Assembly (NCBI GenBank): GCA_937941455.1
Contig: CALDHM010000031.1
Coordinates: 1-33,460 of the forward strand
DNA from: an uncultured Pirellulaceae bacterium
GTDB lineage: Bacteria > Planctomycetota > Planctomycetia > Pirellulales > Pirellulaceae
Length of the DNA stretch: 33,460 bases
Direction: 5' to 3'
In this document: one piece after another, positions 8,770-17,104 of the stretch
Layout of the letters: the number at the start of each line of letters is the position of its first letter
Position numbering within the stretch: position 1 is the stretch's first letter
The notes under the pieces: model-generated
What the model was told of the DNA's origin: nothing
Databases searched by the model: none
Seen by the model: only the letters and a program-made list of their open reading frames with translations
Position numbers and translations under genes: made by a program

Positions 8770-11172
8770 TCAAGGCGATTCACCGTTTCCGGTTCGCGTG
8801 CCATTATCGTCAGGCATGGGCGGTTCGGGATTCTTGATCGGTCGTAGCTGATCCAGAGAGTCGATCTTGGAAATCGCCGACAATTCGGTCGTTAGCACCT
8901 GGCCCCCGCTCAGCCTTTTCCAACTCAGATACATCCAACCGTCCTTGATTCGCAATTCGACCAATTTAAGCTGACGAGCGATTTCGGCAACTTTAGGCAA
9001 CTCGATCATATTCACCGGAATTAAATTTTCCGGCAGGGGAAATCCACCAACTTCGGCAGCCACGATTTTATTTTGCAATTCGTCGGTCTTGCCGGGCACC
9101 TCCTCTTGCGGCTCGAGATTGAGCGGGTCTTTGCCCTCGGCAGGCTGATTGCGTTGATTCAGCCGCTTTTCCAAAAACGTTTTGAAAGCGACTCCTCGGG
9201 CATCCAGTTTGTTCTTGTCCAACGCCTCAACGGTCACGTGCCCATCGCGGGCCAAATAAAATCCGCCCTTGTAGCGAATGAAGCGAAACGCAAACTTTAT
9301 CAGCAATTGAGCCCGAATGGTCCGGTCGCCCTGCGTGAATTCGTCGCCGATGACACCGACTTGGATACGGTCATTTTCCAGCTCGAATTGAAACGGCTGG
9401 ATTTCGGGAAAGGTGATACTCCAGTTTTCTTCTGGGTCGTCCGATGCCACCAAGCTCTCGAGTCGCACTCCTGTGGCCTGCTCGATCGATTCGGCGATCT
9501 CACCGTTGCTAAGTGTCCGTCCCACGATTAGAGGATCGACGAAGTTGACCACCATCGACTCGTGCAATTTTACTCGAACGTCGGCCGGCAAATGGATGGG
9601 CTGAGGCGGTCGCGATGCTCCCATGTGAATCGAGTCGTACTTTTGGGCCACCGCGACAATCCGCTTGCCTTGAGAATACGCGTAAACGTTCGGGATCAAA
9701 CCGCGAATTTGGTTGACCTTCGGGGCTTCGCTACTGAGTCGCTTCCGTCCATCGACGAGCGCCGTATCCAATTGGTCCTTGAACTCGCGCTGGACCCTAA
9801 TCTCGGCACGCGCGGCAGCGATCCCCTCGCTCAGAGGTTTATCGCGAAGGTATTGCTTGTAGGCGACTTTCTGCACCAGCCGCAAGCGGCAGTCGACGCT
9901 TTTGAAATACGAACTCAGGTTTACCGCGACATACGGATCCGTAGCATAGAACCCACCGACGTTCGCAAAAAGATTCCGGCGGCCGTCGAAGACACCATTG
10001 GAGCCAGCGTAAGCCGTAATCCGGCCTTGTGTGGTGTACGTATCGGAATGGATATTTCCCAGCAAATGAATGCTGGCGGCGATTTGCGTCGGATCATCCA
10101 ACAATTCCAGGCGCGGTCGCGTCGTCACAAAAGATTGTCCGTAAATCTGCCGTCCCAAGATCACCTCATCCACTGGCTGCAGTCGCGATTGAGCCTCACC
10201 CAACTGTCCATCCAATAAGGACTGATGAATCTCGATCTCGGCATTCGGCAGCGAATGCTGGCGACGAATCGCGGCGATCAAGTCCCGGTGCTGAAGGGTA
10301 GTTTCCAAAGCCCCGAGCACGGCCGCTACCCGCGCCGTGGTCATCCGTTGGGAACCACTCGCGAGTTTGGGATATTCCTCGCGCAGCGTGGCGATTTGTC
10401 GATCGACGAAGTGGTTCAAATCCCGATCCGTTGCGTTGATCAACACCCGCACAAAGGTATCCAGCGAGAATTGAGCCGAGCTGAAAAAGACGTCTTGCAG
10501 GTTGATGACTTTGCGATTGAACGTTTCGCTGGTGGCGACCAGCGGGCGAATCGCGCGGCGACGCGCCGACAATCGTTGTTGCTCCTCCGCCTCCGACAGC
10601 CCGTCGCGCGGCAAGAGGTCGGCAAGTTCCAGGTTCCGAATTCGTTCGATAATTTCATCGAGTTCGAGCTCTTCGAACAGGAATTCGATTTCGTCCCTGT
10701 CCGCCTCTGGACGATCTCCGTACTGATCTTTGAAGAGCTGCAAAAAGTACAACGCCTCGTTCCGATACCAATCGACTTGTTCGACTGTGATCGGGGCGAA
10801 TCGGCCTTCCGCGTTCGCCAGATAGTCAAGGATGCCGAGTCGTTCGGCTCGCGATAACAGCTCGATGTGACGTTCCAGCTTCAGCCGAACATCGCTGAAA
10901 ACCGGATGCTGGAGGCCAGGCAAGTTCGAGGCAAACCGCGAATGGACTAAACGCAGGTTGGTGAGGTTGGCCCGATCCCCTTTGGCGGCCTCGCTATCGA
11001 GTTGGTTGAGGTACAACAACTGCCGCCAACGCGAGGCGTTTTCATCGTAGCCAATCCAGGCATTCAACCGCTTGACGGCAATTTGCAACTGCTGCGCCGA
11101 GTCCCCACCGCTGGCAAACGAGGCTCCGAGCCCGACGATCAACGCCGTGAAAAACGACACGATTTGTTTCAT
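8770..11172 (-). CDS. Large secreted protein of unknown function
   Basis: 800 residues, no family recognised. The first 20 residues (MKQIVSFFTALIVGLGASFA) form a signal peptide with a likely cleavage after Ala-Ser-Ala-type residues, so the protein is exported. Residues about 25-330 are rich in charged alpha helix, with a very acidic stretch (DEIEFLFEELELDEIIERI) suggesting coiled coil. The middle has alternating hydrophobic strands and a SNGVFDGRRNLFANVGGFYAT segment. The C-terminus (from about 700) is Pro/Asn/Gly-rich and disordered, ending PPMPDDNGTRTGNGESP. There are few cysteines. It lies downstream of aroA on the same strand after 264 non-coding bases, so it probably has its own promoter. 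The long uninterrupted frame, signal peptide and codon use support a real gene, probably specific to planctomycetes. Confidence 0.85.
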   Translation of the reverse strand: MKQIVSFFTALIVGLGASFASGGDSAQQLQIAVKRLNAWIGYDENASRWRQLLYLNQLDSEAAKGDRANLTNLRLVHSRFASNLPGLQHPVFSDVRLKLERHIELLSRAERLGILDYLANAEGRFAPITVEQVDWYRNEALYFLQLFKDQYGDRPEADRDEIEFLFEELELDEIIERIRNLELADLLPRDGLSEAEEQQRLSARRRAIRPLVATSETFNRKVINLQDVFFSSAQFSLDTFVRVLINATDRDLNHFVDRQIATLREEYPKLASGSQRMTTARVAAVLGALETTLQHRDLIAAIRRQHSLPNAEIEIHQSLLDGQLGEAQSRLQPVDEVILGRQIYGQSFVTTRPRLELLDDPTQIAASIHLLGNIHSDTYTTQGRITAYAGSNGVFDGRRNLFANVGGFYATDPYVAVNLSSYFKSVDCRLRLVQKVAYKQYLRDKPLSEGIAAARAEIRVQREFKDQLDTALVDGRKRLSSEAPKVNQIRGLIPNVYAYSQGKRIVAVAQKYDSIHMGASRPPQPIHLPADVRVKLHESMVVNFVDPLIVGRTLSNGEIAESIEQATGVRLESLVASDDPEENWSITFPEIQPFQFELENDRIQVGVIGDEFTQGDRTIRAQLLIKFAFRFIRYKGGFYLARDGHVTVEALDKNKLDARGVAFKTFLEKRLNQRNQPAEGKDPLNLEPQEEVPGKTDELQNKIVAAEVGGFPLPENLIPVNMIELPKVAEIARQLKLVELRIKDGWMYLSWKRLSGGQVLTTELSAISKIDSLDQLRPIKNPEPPMPDDNGTRTGNGESP

Positions 11173-11436
11173 AAAAACCTGGCAATATGTTAATCTAGGC
11201 GACTTGCAAGCGACTTAACAGTTTAGGTCGCCTTTCAGGATAACTTTGCCATTAGGACCGTTACAAGTGGCAAAAGTGAGAATTTTTAACGCTCTGAGCC
11301 CGGTCTTCACGGTTAGACGTGACGGTTGTCGCCTAATCTAAGCCAACTGGATGTCTTTGGAGCGGCCCCGCCTCTTGACAAGGATTTCCTACCCGATGCC
11401 GATTGCTTTGAATCGCCGCAGAGATGAAGAGAGCAT

Positions 11437-12726
11437 TTATTGCGGACGGAGAGACTCGAGATCTTCAAAAAATCGCGGATACGTTTTGGCGACGCAGCCC
11501 GGATTCTCGATCTCCACTCCAGGGGCGCGCAATCCGACCAGGGCCATGCTCATGGCCATGCGATGGTCGTCGTAGGTTTGAATTCTTGCCGGTCGGATTG
11601 ACTCGGGGGGTTCGATGATCAAGCCTTCTGCAAGCTCCGTGACGCTCGCTCCCATGTTCCTCAGTTCGATGGCAAGGTTGCCGACGCGATCAGTCTCCTT
11701 GATACGGTTGTGAGCAATGCCTCGAATCGTCGTTGGCCCCTTGACCGTCATAGCGACAGCCGCGAGTGTCTGTGCGGTATCGCTGCAGTCCCCCATGTTG
11801 GCAACGATTCCCTTTTTGGCCGGGCCGCTAACGGTAATGCTGGTCAGTCCCCGATCGACCGAACATCCCATTTGCTCTAACAACTCGGTGAACCGCACAT
11901 CGCCTTGAAGGGAATCTCTCCCCAGCCCCTCGACCGTCACGCTCCCGCCGCAGATGGCCGCGGCGGCAAAAAAATAACTGGCAGCCGAGGCATCGGGCTC
12001 GATCGTCAGCTGAGTCGCGACGTACTTGTGCGGGCACACTCGGTAGGACTGTCCGGCGGCCGTTATCTCGACCGATACACCAAATTTTTCCATCAAGTCC
12101 AGGGTCAACGCCACGTAGGGCTGAGACACCAGGTCCCCTGCCACACGAATTTCAATCGAGCCGCGTGCCAAGGGTGCAGCCATCAGAAGACCGCTGAGAA
12201 ATTGGCTCGAGCGGTTCCCTGCTATCGAGATCGCGCCGCCGTCGAGCCCTTGCGAGTCGATACGAACCGGAGGAAACTCATCTTCAGCAGATGCTGAAAT
12301 TCCGCCACCGAGAACTTGAAGGGCTCGGACTAACTCTCCGATCGGTCGCTGATGCATCCTGGGAACTCCGAACAATTCGTAGCTTCCCCCGCAGGCTGTT
12401 AGCATCGCGGCCAGAAATCGGATCGTGGTCCCGCTGTTTTTTACATCGATCGACTGATGCTCGTGAACCGGCAGCATCCCTCCGCAGCCCCTGACGACGG
12501 CACGGCACGTTGCCCAGTCAACCGTCAGCGGAATACCGACTTTCCGCAGAGCCGCGAGCATGACGCGAGAGTCGTCGCAGTCGAGGATGCCTTCCAGGTT
12601 CGTTTCGCCTCGCGCGACCGCAGCCAACAACAAGGCTCGGTTCGTCAAGCTTTTCGAGCCCGGCGGACGGATCGATGCGTTGAGCGGGCCGGCAATGGGA
12701 ATGATCTTCTTGAGCTTGCTCGACAT
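11437..12726 (-). CDS. aroA: 3-phosphoshikimate 1-carboxyvinyltransferase (EPSP synthase)
   Basis: Condenses shikimate-3-phosphate with phosphoenolpyruvate in the sixth step of the shikimate pathway to aromatic amino acids. At 429 residues it has normal length. Signatures seen are PGSKSLTNRALLLAA near the N-terminus (phosphate-binding Lys), NSGTTIRFLAAML at the PEP-binding loop, RPIGELVRAL, NRSSQFLSGLLMAAP, the second signature RIKETDRVGNLA, and a C-terminal KTYPRFFEDL. The loop reads Gly-Thr-Thr-Ile-Arg, so the Gly of sensitive-type enzymes is kept. The ATG at 12726 is chosen because it starts just before the fold; the open frame continues upstream only because it overlaps the preceding gene. 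Five bases separate it from the stop of the ketoacyl synthase gene, so the two form an operon. Confidence 0.96.
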   Translation of the reverse strand: MSSKLKKIIPIAGPLNASIRPPGSKSLTNRALLLAAVARGETNLEGILDCDDSRVMLAALRKVGIPLTVDWATCRAVVRGCGGMLPVHEHQSIDVKNSGTTIRFLAAMLTACGGSYELFGVPRMHQRPIGELVRALQVLGGGISASAEDEFPPVRIDSQGLDGGAISIAGNRSSQFLSGLLMAAPLARGSIEIRVAGDLVSQPYVALTLDLMEKFGVSVEITAAGQSYRVCPHKYVATQLTIEPDASAASYFFAAAAICGGSVTVEGLGRDSLQGDVRFTELLEQMGCSVDRGLTSITVSGPAKKGIVANMGDCSDTAQTLAAVAMTVKGPTTIRGIAHNRIKETDRVGNLAIELRNMGASVTELAEGLIIEPPESIRPARIQTYDDHRMAMSMALVGLRAPGVEIENPGCVAKTYPRFFEDLESLRPQ

Positions 12727-12731
12727 GGCGC

Positions 12732-13763
12732 TCAGGTTCGCTGGAATGGGCCTAAGACATCTTGCCAGACGCATCCTGCCCACGACCAACCCACTCCGAA
12801 GCCGACCAGCATCGACAACTGGTCGGGGCGAAGTTCGCCGGACTGCCGCAGTTGATCGATCAGCACGGGAATCGTACAACTCACGGTATTGCCGACTTGC
12901 TCCAGGCGAATCGGCAATTTTTCGGCAGGAATATTCAGCAACGCTCTCATCTGATCAAGCATCTTGAAGGTCGCTTGGTGGAAAAGAAACCAATCGAACT
13001 CATGGAGACCGCGGCCTGCGTAGCGGCAGACACCTTCAACCAATTCGGGAATCTTCCCGATCGAAAAATTGATCAGACTCGGACCGTCCATGTACAAATC
13101 GCTGGGCCAGCGTTTGCGATGCCGTGGCTTGATCATTTGGCTTGGGTCTCGAAATCCTCCGCGCGTCGCCAACAGTGTGTCGGCACCATTGCCATCGGTT
13201 CCGAACTGGAATGCCCCGAGTGTCGGCACTGGATGGGCTTCGATCAATGTGGCCGCAGCCGCGTCACCGAAAATGGTACGCAAACTGCGATCGGTCGGAT
13301 GAATCAGCTTGGTGTACGTTTCCGCAGTGACCAGCAGCACCCGCCGAGCCATCTCCCCGCGGATCAAACCATCGGCTAGCGATAGCCCATAAACGAACCC
13401 GCTACAGCCCAAGTTGAAATCGAGGGCTCCGATCGACTCCTTCAGCCCCAACCGTTGTTGCAACAGGCAGGCCGTCGTGGGGAGTGAGTAATCTGGCGTC
13501 TGCGTGCAAAACAACAGATAGTCGATCGAATCTCGCTCGATGCCATACTCTGCGAACAGTCTTTCAACCGCAGCCACGGCCAAATCCGACGAACATTCCT
13601 CAGGAGCGGCGATATGACGAGCGTAGATGCCCGTTTTTTCTCCGATCGAATCCATGTCCCAATCGGGAAATTGGGCTTTGAGCTCCGCGTTTGTCTCGAC
13701 ACGAGCGGGGAAATGGACGGCAATAGGGCCAATAGCTGCGTAGTTCACATGTCTCCCGAGCAT
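12732..13763 (-). CDS. Beta-ketoacyl-ACP synthase III-like (FabH-like) protein
   Basis: Thiolase-fold condensing enzyme of 343 residues. The complete FabH triad is visible: C120 in LDFNLGCSGFVYGLSLA, H262 in FLFHQATFKM and N292 in EQVGNTVSCTIP, followed by a GFGVGWSWAG glycine loop near the C-terminus. FabH enzymes start fatty-acid synthesis by condensing acetyl-CoA with malonyl-ACP, but the insertions here (for example around PRHRKRWPSDLYMDG) resemble the broader class that primes other acyl chains, so I do not name it fabH. The frame starts with ATG at 13763, which has no visible ribosome-binding site; a GTG at 13748 preceded by GGGAG is a good alternative. It is directly upstream of aroA with a 5-base gap. 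No acpP, fabD or fabF is nearby. Confidence 0.88.
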   Translation of the reverse strand: MLGRHVNYAAIGPIAVHFPARVETNAELKAQFPDWDMDSIGEKTGIYARHIAAPEECSSDLAVAAVERLFAEYGIERDSIDYLLFCTQTPDYSLPTTACLLQQRLGLKESIGALDFNLGCSGFVYGLSLADGLIRGEMARRVLLVTAETYTKLIHPTDRSLRTIFGDAAAATLIEAHPVPTLGAFQFGTDGNGADTLLATRGGFRDPSQMIKPRHRKRWPSDLYMDGPSLINFSIGKIPELVEGVCRYAGRGLHEFDWFLFHQATFKMLDQMRALLNIPAEKLPIRLEQVGNTVSCTIPVLIDQLRQSGELRPDQLSMLVGFGVGWSWAGCVWQDVLGPFQRT

Positions 13764-14321
13764 TGGGGTTCACATTGGTTGAGCCGTTCGTTCGGCCGGT
13801 GCGATGAAGGGTGTATCTTAACAATTTCGCCGTCATTTGGCTAATCGATCTGGACAAATTGTTTTGAACGAACGGCAATTGACGTCGGCCATCGATTTAC
13901 CGACGATGATACGGCAAACGGAGAGTTACTCATGACGGATGTCGCTTGACTCGACTGCCATCGCAAACCCCAAGAGCCTATCCGAAGACACTCCCGCATT
14001 CACGCGGCGGATTACGGCTCCTGACATTTTCGGGAGAGAAGCTCAACTTGGACGGAACGTTATCAAGGTACGGTCACGTCAGTTGATTTCGCGGTCGACA
14101 TCAGGAGACCGGATACCGCTGTTGCTGCCCAAAGACACAGGTAGATATTTGGTTGATCGAGTGTCTCGACACCGAACGGGGTCGACTCACTTTGTTGGAG
14201 TTCGTTTTCGATGAAGGTGACCGCGGCGGGTCGGTGTCAGACCACTGCGGTAACGCGTCGGAACGGCAGGAAGTAATTTCGATTCGGGAATCCCCGCGCT
14301 AGATGTGCCGTAGAGCTCGTG

Positions 14322-14379
14322 CCAAAACCGACAGCCTCCTTAACCCGAAGCGTAAGCGAAGGCTGACTATGGGATAGGC
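14322..14379 (+). repeat. Dispersed 58-bp repeat, copy 1
   Basis: Aligns without gaps to 23587-23644. By hand count about 45 of 58 positions agree, with identical ends (CCAAAACCGACAGC at the left, GATAGGC at the right) and an identical core CCGAAGCGTAAG. The core is the ACCCGAAGCGT(C/A)AGCGAGG-type motif that is scattered in planctomycete genomes. Both copies lie in intergenic DNA. Confidence 0.75.
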
Positions 14380-14479
14380 ACCTAGCCGGAAATTAACGTC
14401 CGCTCCGTAGACTTCTCCGTCAATCCCCCCATCACTAACGGAGGAAATGTCGCAGTGGCTGCTCAGGGAGACGAAATCG

Positions 14480-14509
14480 TTAGCCGTACAGCCTCCGCTG
14501 CGATATGAT
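14480..14509 (+). promoter_or_regulatory. Candidate promoter for the propeller-SDR-esterase unit
   Basis: TTAGCC (14480-14485) and TATGAT (14504-14509) are separated by 18 bases, with the -10 box 36 bases before the start codon of the propeller gene. The -10 box is good and the -35 box weak. Confidence 0.3.
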
Positions 14510-14545
14510 TGCTAGCGAAACCATTCATTTAGAAGAACGCATCGT

Positions 14546-16249
14546 ATGGCAACCAACTATGACACGACCTCGAGAACGGCCCTGTTCCGGCAACCCAAAC
14601 GGCTCATCGGGTTGAGCATATTTGTTGTGGCTGTCTATTTTCTGGTGCACTGGCTGGGGCCGATAGTCAGCCTAGCCACTGGTATTCCGACCGACGTGTT
14701 GAACGTCATCTCGCTGGTATTGTTGGCCGTTACTTGGGTGGCTTGGTTGGTGTGGAGCTTATTTCTCAGCGGTGGGAGTTGGTCGGGACGCCTGGGGTGG
14801 TTGGTCTTGTTCGCTGCACCCGTGTTGGCTTTCTTGACCGTCTTTGAACTGGAAACTACGGGCGATTTAAAAATCTCCGGCATAAAACTCCGGCGTTTTA
14901 CAGCCTTGCAACTCGATCAACCAGCGCAAACCGACGCCGTTGTCGATCTCACCCCGATCGCCGCGGACAGCTTCCCAGGCTTTCTCGGACCCCAGCGCGA
15001 TGGGCGAGTAACTGGCGTGCGGCTTGATCCGAATTGGGCCGTCAACCCTCCGCAAGAAATGTGGAAAATCAAGGTCGGGGACGGTTGGTCGGGCGTGGCA
15101 ATCACCAATGGGTTCGCCGTGACGATGGAACAGCGTGGTCCGCAGGAATGCGTCGTCTGTTATCGCCTCGCGGACGGAGCCCAAATGTGGATCCATCGCA
15201 ATCCGCAGCGGCACGATGACCGCGGCAACATGGGGTATGCCGGTCCGCGAAGCACGCCGACGATCCATGGCGGCAAAGTATATTGTCAGGGAGCGACCGG
15301 AACGCTGATGTGCCTGGAGGGAACCACCGGATCTCTGTTATGGAAGCAAGAAATCGATCAACTATTGAAGATCGAATACGCCCCGTCGACCGCGTTGCTG
15401 ACGGGAGAACAATTCCGTCAGGAACCGGGACTCGCCTGGGGGCGGTCGATCTCGCCTCTGATTGTCGACGACCTGGTGATCACTGGCGGCGGCGCCAATC
15501 ATCGGGGCGATGCTGCAGGTGCGAAGAAGTTCGTCACGTTAATCGCCTTTAGACAAGACAACGGCGAGGTCGTCTGGGAGGGGGGGGATGAAATGATCGC
15601 CTACGGCTCTCCCAACCTCGTCACCTTGGGAGGCCAGCAGCACATCGTGCTGACTGCCGAAAACCACTCGCTGGGAATCGATCCGACCAATGGGGAGATC
15701 CTCTGGAAAATCCCGTTTCCGGGCAATTCGTCGGGAGACGCGAACACCTCGCAAACAACCTTCGTCGACGATCAACATGTCTTGCTGAGCAAGGGTTACG
15801 GTCGCGGCGGCAAACTGGTCCGCATCTCGTCCTCGCCGAGCGGTTGGCAAACCGCCGAGGTCTGGAGCAACAGCCGCATCTTGAGGACGAAGTTGACCAA
15901 CCCGGTATTGCTCGGGGGATTCGCCTACTCGCTGTCTGATGGCTTTATCGAGTGTGCCGAAGTGGCGACGGGGGAACTCAAATGGAAAGAGCGGGCCCAT
16001 TTGGGGAACGGGCAATTGTTGATCGTCGATGATCACCTGTTGATTCACTCCGAGCATGGAAAATTGCTGCTGGCTCCGGCAACGCCGGACAAATTTGAAC
16101 CGCTAGGTGAAGTGAAAACGGTAAGCGGGATCTGCTGGAATACGTTCGCCGTATCGGGCCAGTTCATCGTCGTGCGAAGTAACACCGAAATGGCCTGTTA
16201 TCGGGCGAAAACCATTGACCATTCAACCGCGATCGGGCTACCACAATGA
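14546..16249 (+). CDS. Membrane-anchored PQQ-type beta-propeller protein
   Basis: 567 residues. Three membrane helices come first (about 21-44, 50-74 and 82-102), followed by a large C-terminal beta-propeller of PQQ/BamB-like repeats (about 140-560). Repeat strings include PGFLGPQRDGRV, GGKVYCQGATGTLMCLEGTTGSLLWKQEI, LGIDPTNGEILWKIPF and AEVATGELKWKERA, the typical 'W-x-hydrophobic' blade closings. Such propellers may be non-enzymatic scaffolds; no PQQ-binding quinoprotein residues can be assigned with confidence. In planctomycetes related proteins are common and mostly uncharacterised. The propeller would face the periplasm or paryphoplasm. Its stop overlaps the SDR start (ATGA), so translation is coupled. 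The start has a weak AGAAGAA ribosome-binding site. Confidence 0.85.
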   Translation: MATNYDTTSRTALFRQPKRLIGLSIFVVAVYFLVHWLGPIVSLATGIPTDVLNVISLVLLAVTWVAWLVWSLFLSGGSWSGRLGWLVLFAAPVLAFLTVFELETTGDLKISGIKLRRFTALQLDQPAQTDAVVDLTPIAADSFPGFLGPQRDGRVTGVRLDPNWAVNPPQEMWKIKVGDGWSGVAITNGFAVTMEQRGPQECVVCYRLADGAQMWIHRNPQRHDDRGNMGYAGPRSTPTIHGGKVYCQGATGTLMCLEGTTGSLLWKQEIDQLLKIEYAPSTALLTGEQFRQEPGLAWGRSISPLIVDDLVITGGGANHRGDAAGAKKFVTLIAFRQDNGEVVWEGGDEMIAYGSPNLVTLGGQQHIVLTAENHSLGIDPTNGEILWKIPFPGNSSGDANTSQTTFVDDQHVLLSKGYGRGGKLVRISSSPSGWQTAEVWSNSRILRTKLTNPVLLGGFAYSLSDGFIECAEVATGELKWKERAHLGNGQLLIVDDHLLIHSEHGKLLLAPATPDKFEPLGEVKTVSGICWNTFAVSGQFIVVRSNTEMACYRAKTIDHSTAIGLPQ

Positions 16250-17052
16250 CACAACCGGCCCATTCATCCGACGAGCAATCATGGCGCGGACGTGTCGTCG
16301 TGGTCACCGGGAGCAGTTCGGGAATCGGCCGGGCGATCGCGGTGGAACTTGCCCGCCGCGGCGCAGCGGTGATCGTCCACGGCCGCACTGTGACCGACCA
16401 ACTGCAGCAGACAGCGCGGGAAATCGAGAAATCCGGAGCGATCGTGACGATGATCGCCCAAGACCTCACGCGGCATGACGAATTACCGGACTTCGTCGAA
16501 AACTGCTGGAACTGGCAGGGAATCGTCTCGGCCTGGATCAATAACGCAGGAGCCGATATTTTGACGGGCGACGCCGCAGGGATCGGCTTCTTCGAGAAAT
16601 TCCATCGCTTGTGGGCGGTCGATTTGCTCGGCACGATTCATTTGTCTCGCCTGATCGGCCAGCGAATGCAGGAAGCCTATCGACACAAGCCCGCAGATTT
16701 TGCAATCGTCAATATGGGCTGGGATCAAGCGGAACAGGGGATGGAAGGGGACAGCGGTCAGCTATTCGGCACGGTTAAGGGAGCCATCGCGACGTTCAGC
16801 AAAAGCCTTGCGCAAGATTTGGCTCCTGCGGTCAGGGTCAATGTCGTGGCCCCCGGGTGGATCAAAACCGCTTGGGGTGAAACGGCCTCAACGGCTTGGC
16901 AACAGCGTGCCACCAAAGAATCCATGTCCGGCCGCTGGGGCCAGCCCGAGGACGTCGCTCGGGTCGTGGCAATGTTGGTCGATCCAAGGTCATCGTTCGT
17001 GAATGGCCAAGTCTGGCAGGTTAACGGCGGTTTTCGCTATCGTCAAACGTGA
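16246..17052 (+). CDS. Short-chain dehydrogenase/reductase lacking the catalytic Tyr
   Basis: 268-residue classical SDR by fold. The cofactor-binding motif TGSSSGIG is at residues 21-28 and HGRTVTD follows the second strand, so NADP is likely from the Arg. NNAG is at 99-102, and the C-terminus has RVNVVAPGWIKTAWG and FVNGQVWQVNGG. The active site is degenerate: the Tyr-x-x-x-Lys motif reads F174-G-T-V-K178, and where the catalytic Ser is expected the sequence is NMGWDQAEQG, without Ser. Lys and Asn of the tetrad remain. It may therefore be a non-classical reductase or a cofactor-binding regulator. The ATG overlaps the stop of the propeller gene by four bases (ATGA), and the esterase gene follows after 52 bases, so all three probably act together. 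Confidence 0.88.
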   Translation: MTQPAHSSDEQSWRGRVVVVTGSSSGIGRAIAVELARRGAAVIVHGRTVTDQLQQTAREIEKSGAIVTMIAQDLTRHDELPDFVENCWNWQGIVSAWINNAGADILTGDAAGIGFFEKFHRLWAVDLLGTIHLSRLIGQRMQEAYRHKPADFAIVNMGWDQAEQGMEGDSGQLFGTVKGAIATFSKSLAQDLAPAVRVNVVAPGWIKTAWGETASTAWQQRATKESMSGRWGQPEDVARVVAMLVDPRSSFVNGQVWQVNGGFRYRQT

Positions 17053-17092
17053 TATAAGCAAGCGGGGTTGGCGTGCCCCCCAACAATCATCG

Positions 17093-17098
17093 AGGAGG
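17093..17098 (+). promoter_or_regulatory. Shine-Dalgarno site that fixes the TTG start of the esterase
   Basis: AGGAGG ends six bases before the TTG at 17105, at ideal spacing; no comparable site precedes the upstream ATG at 17003. Confidence 0.8.
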
Positions 17099-17104
17099 AG
17101 AAAT

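Larger units (their letters stand above)
13764..14545. other. Non-coding divergent region carrying a dispersed repeat
   Basis: 782 bases between divergent genes with no convincing gene. A 91-codon frame at 13939-14214 has no ribosome-binding site, no recognisable domain and atypical composition. The region holds one 58-bp dispersed repeat (14322-14379) and a weak promoter candidate for the propeller gene. Confidence 0.6.

Noticed and set aside
13939-14214. 91-codon frame on the plus strand
   Set aside because: No ribosome-binding site, no recognisable domain, composition not protein-like.
17003-17104. ATG-initiated extension of the esterase
   Set aside because: Would overlap the SDR gene; the TTG at 17105 has a strong Shine-Dalgarno and fits the fold.
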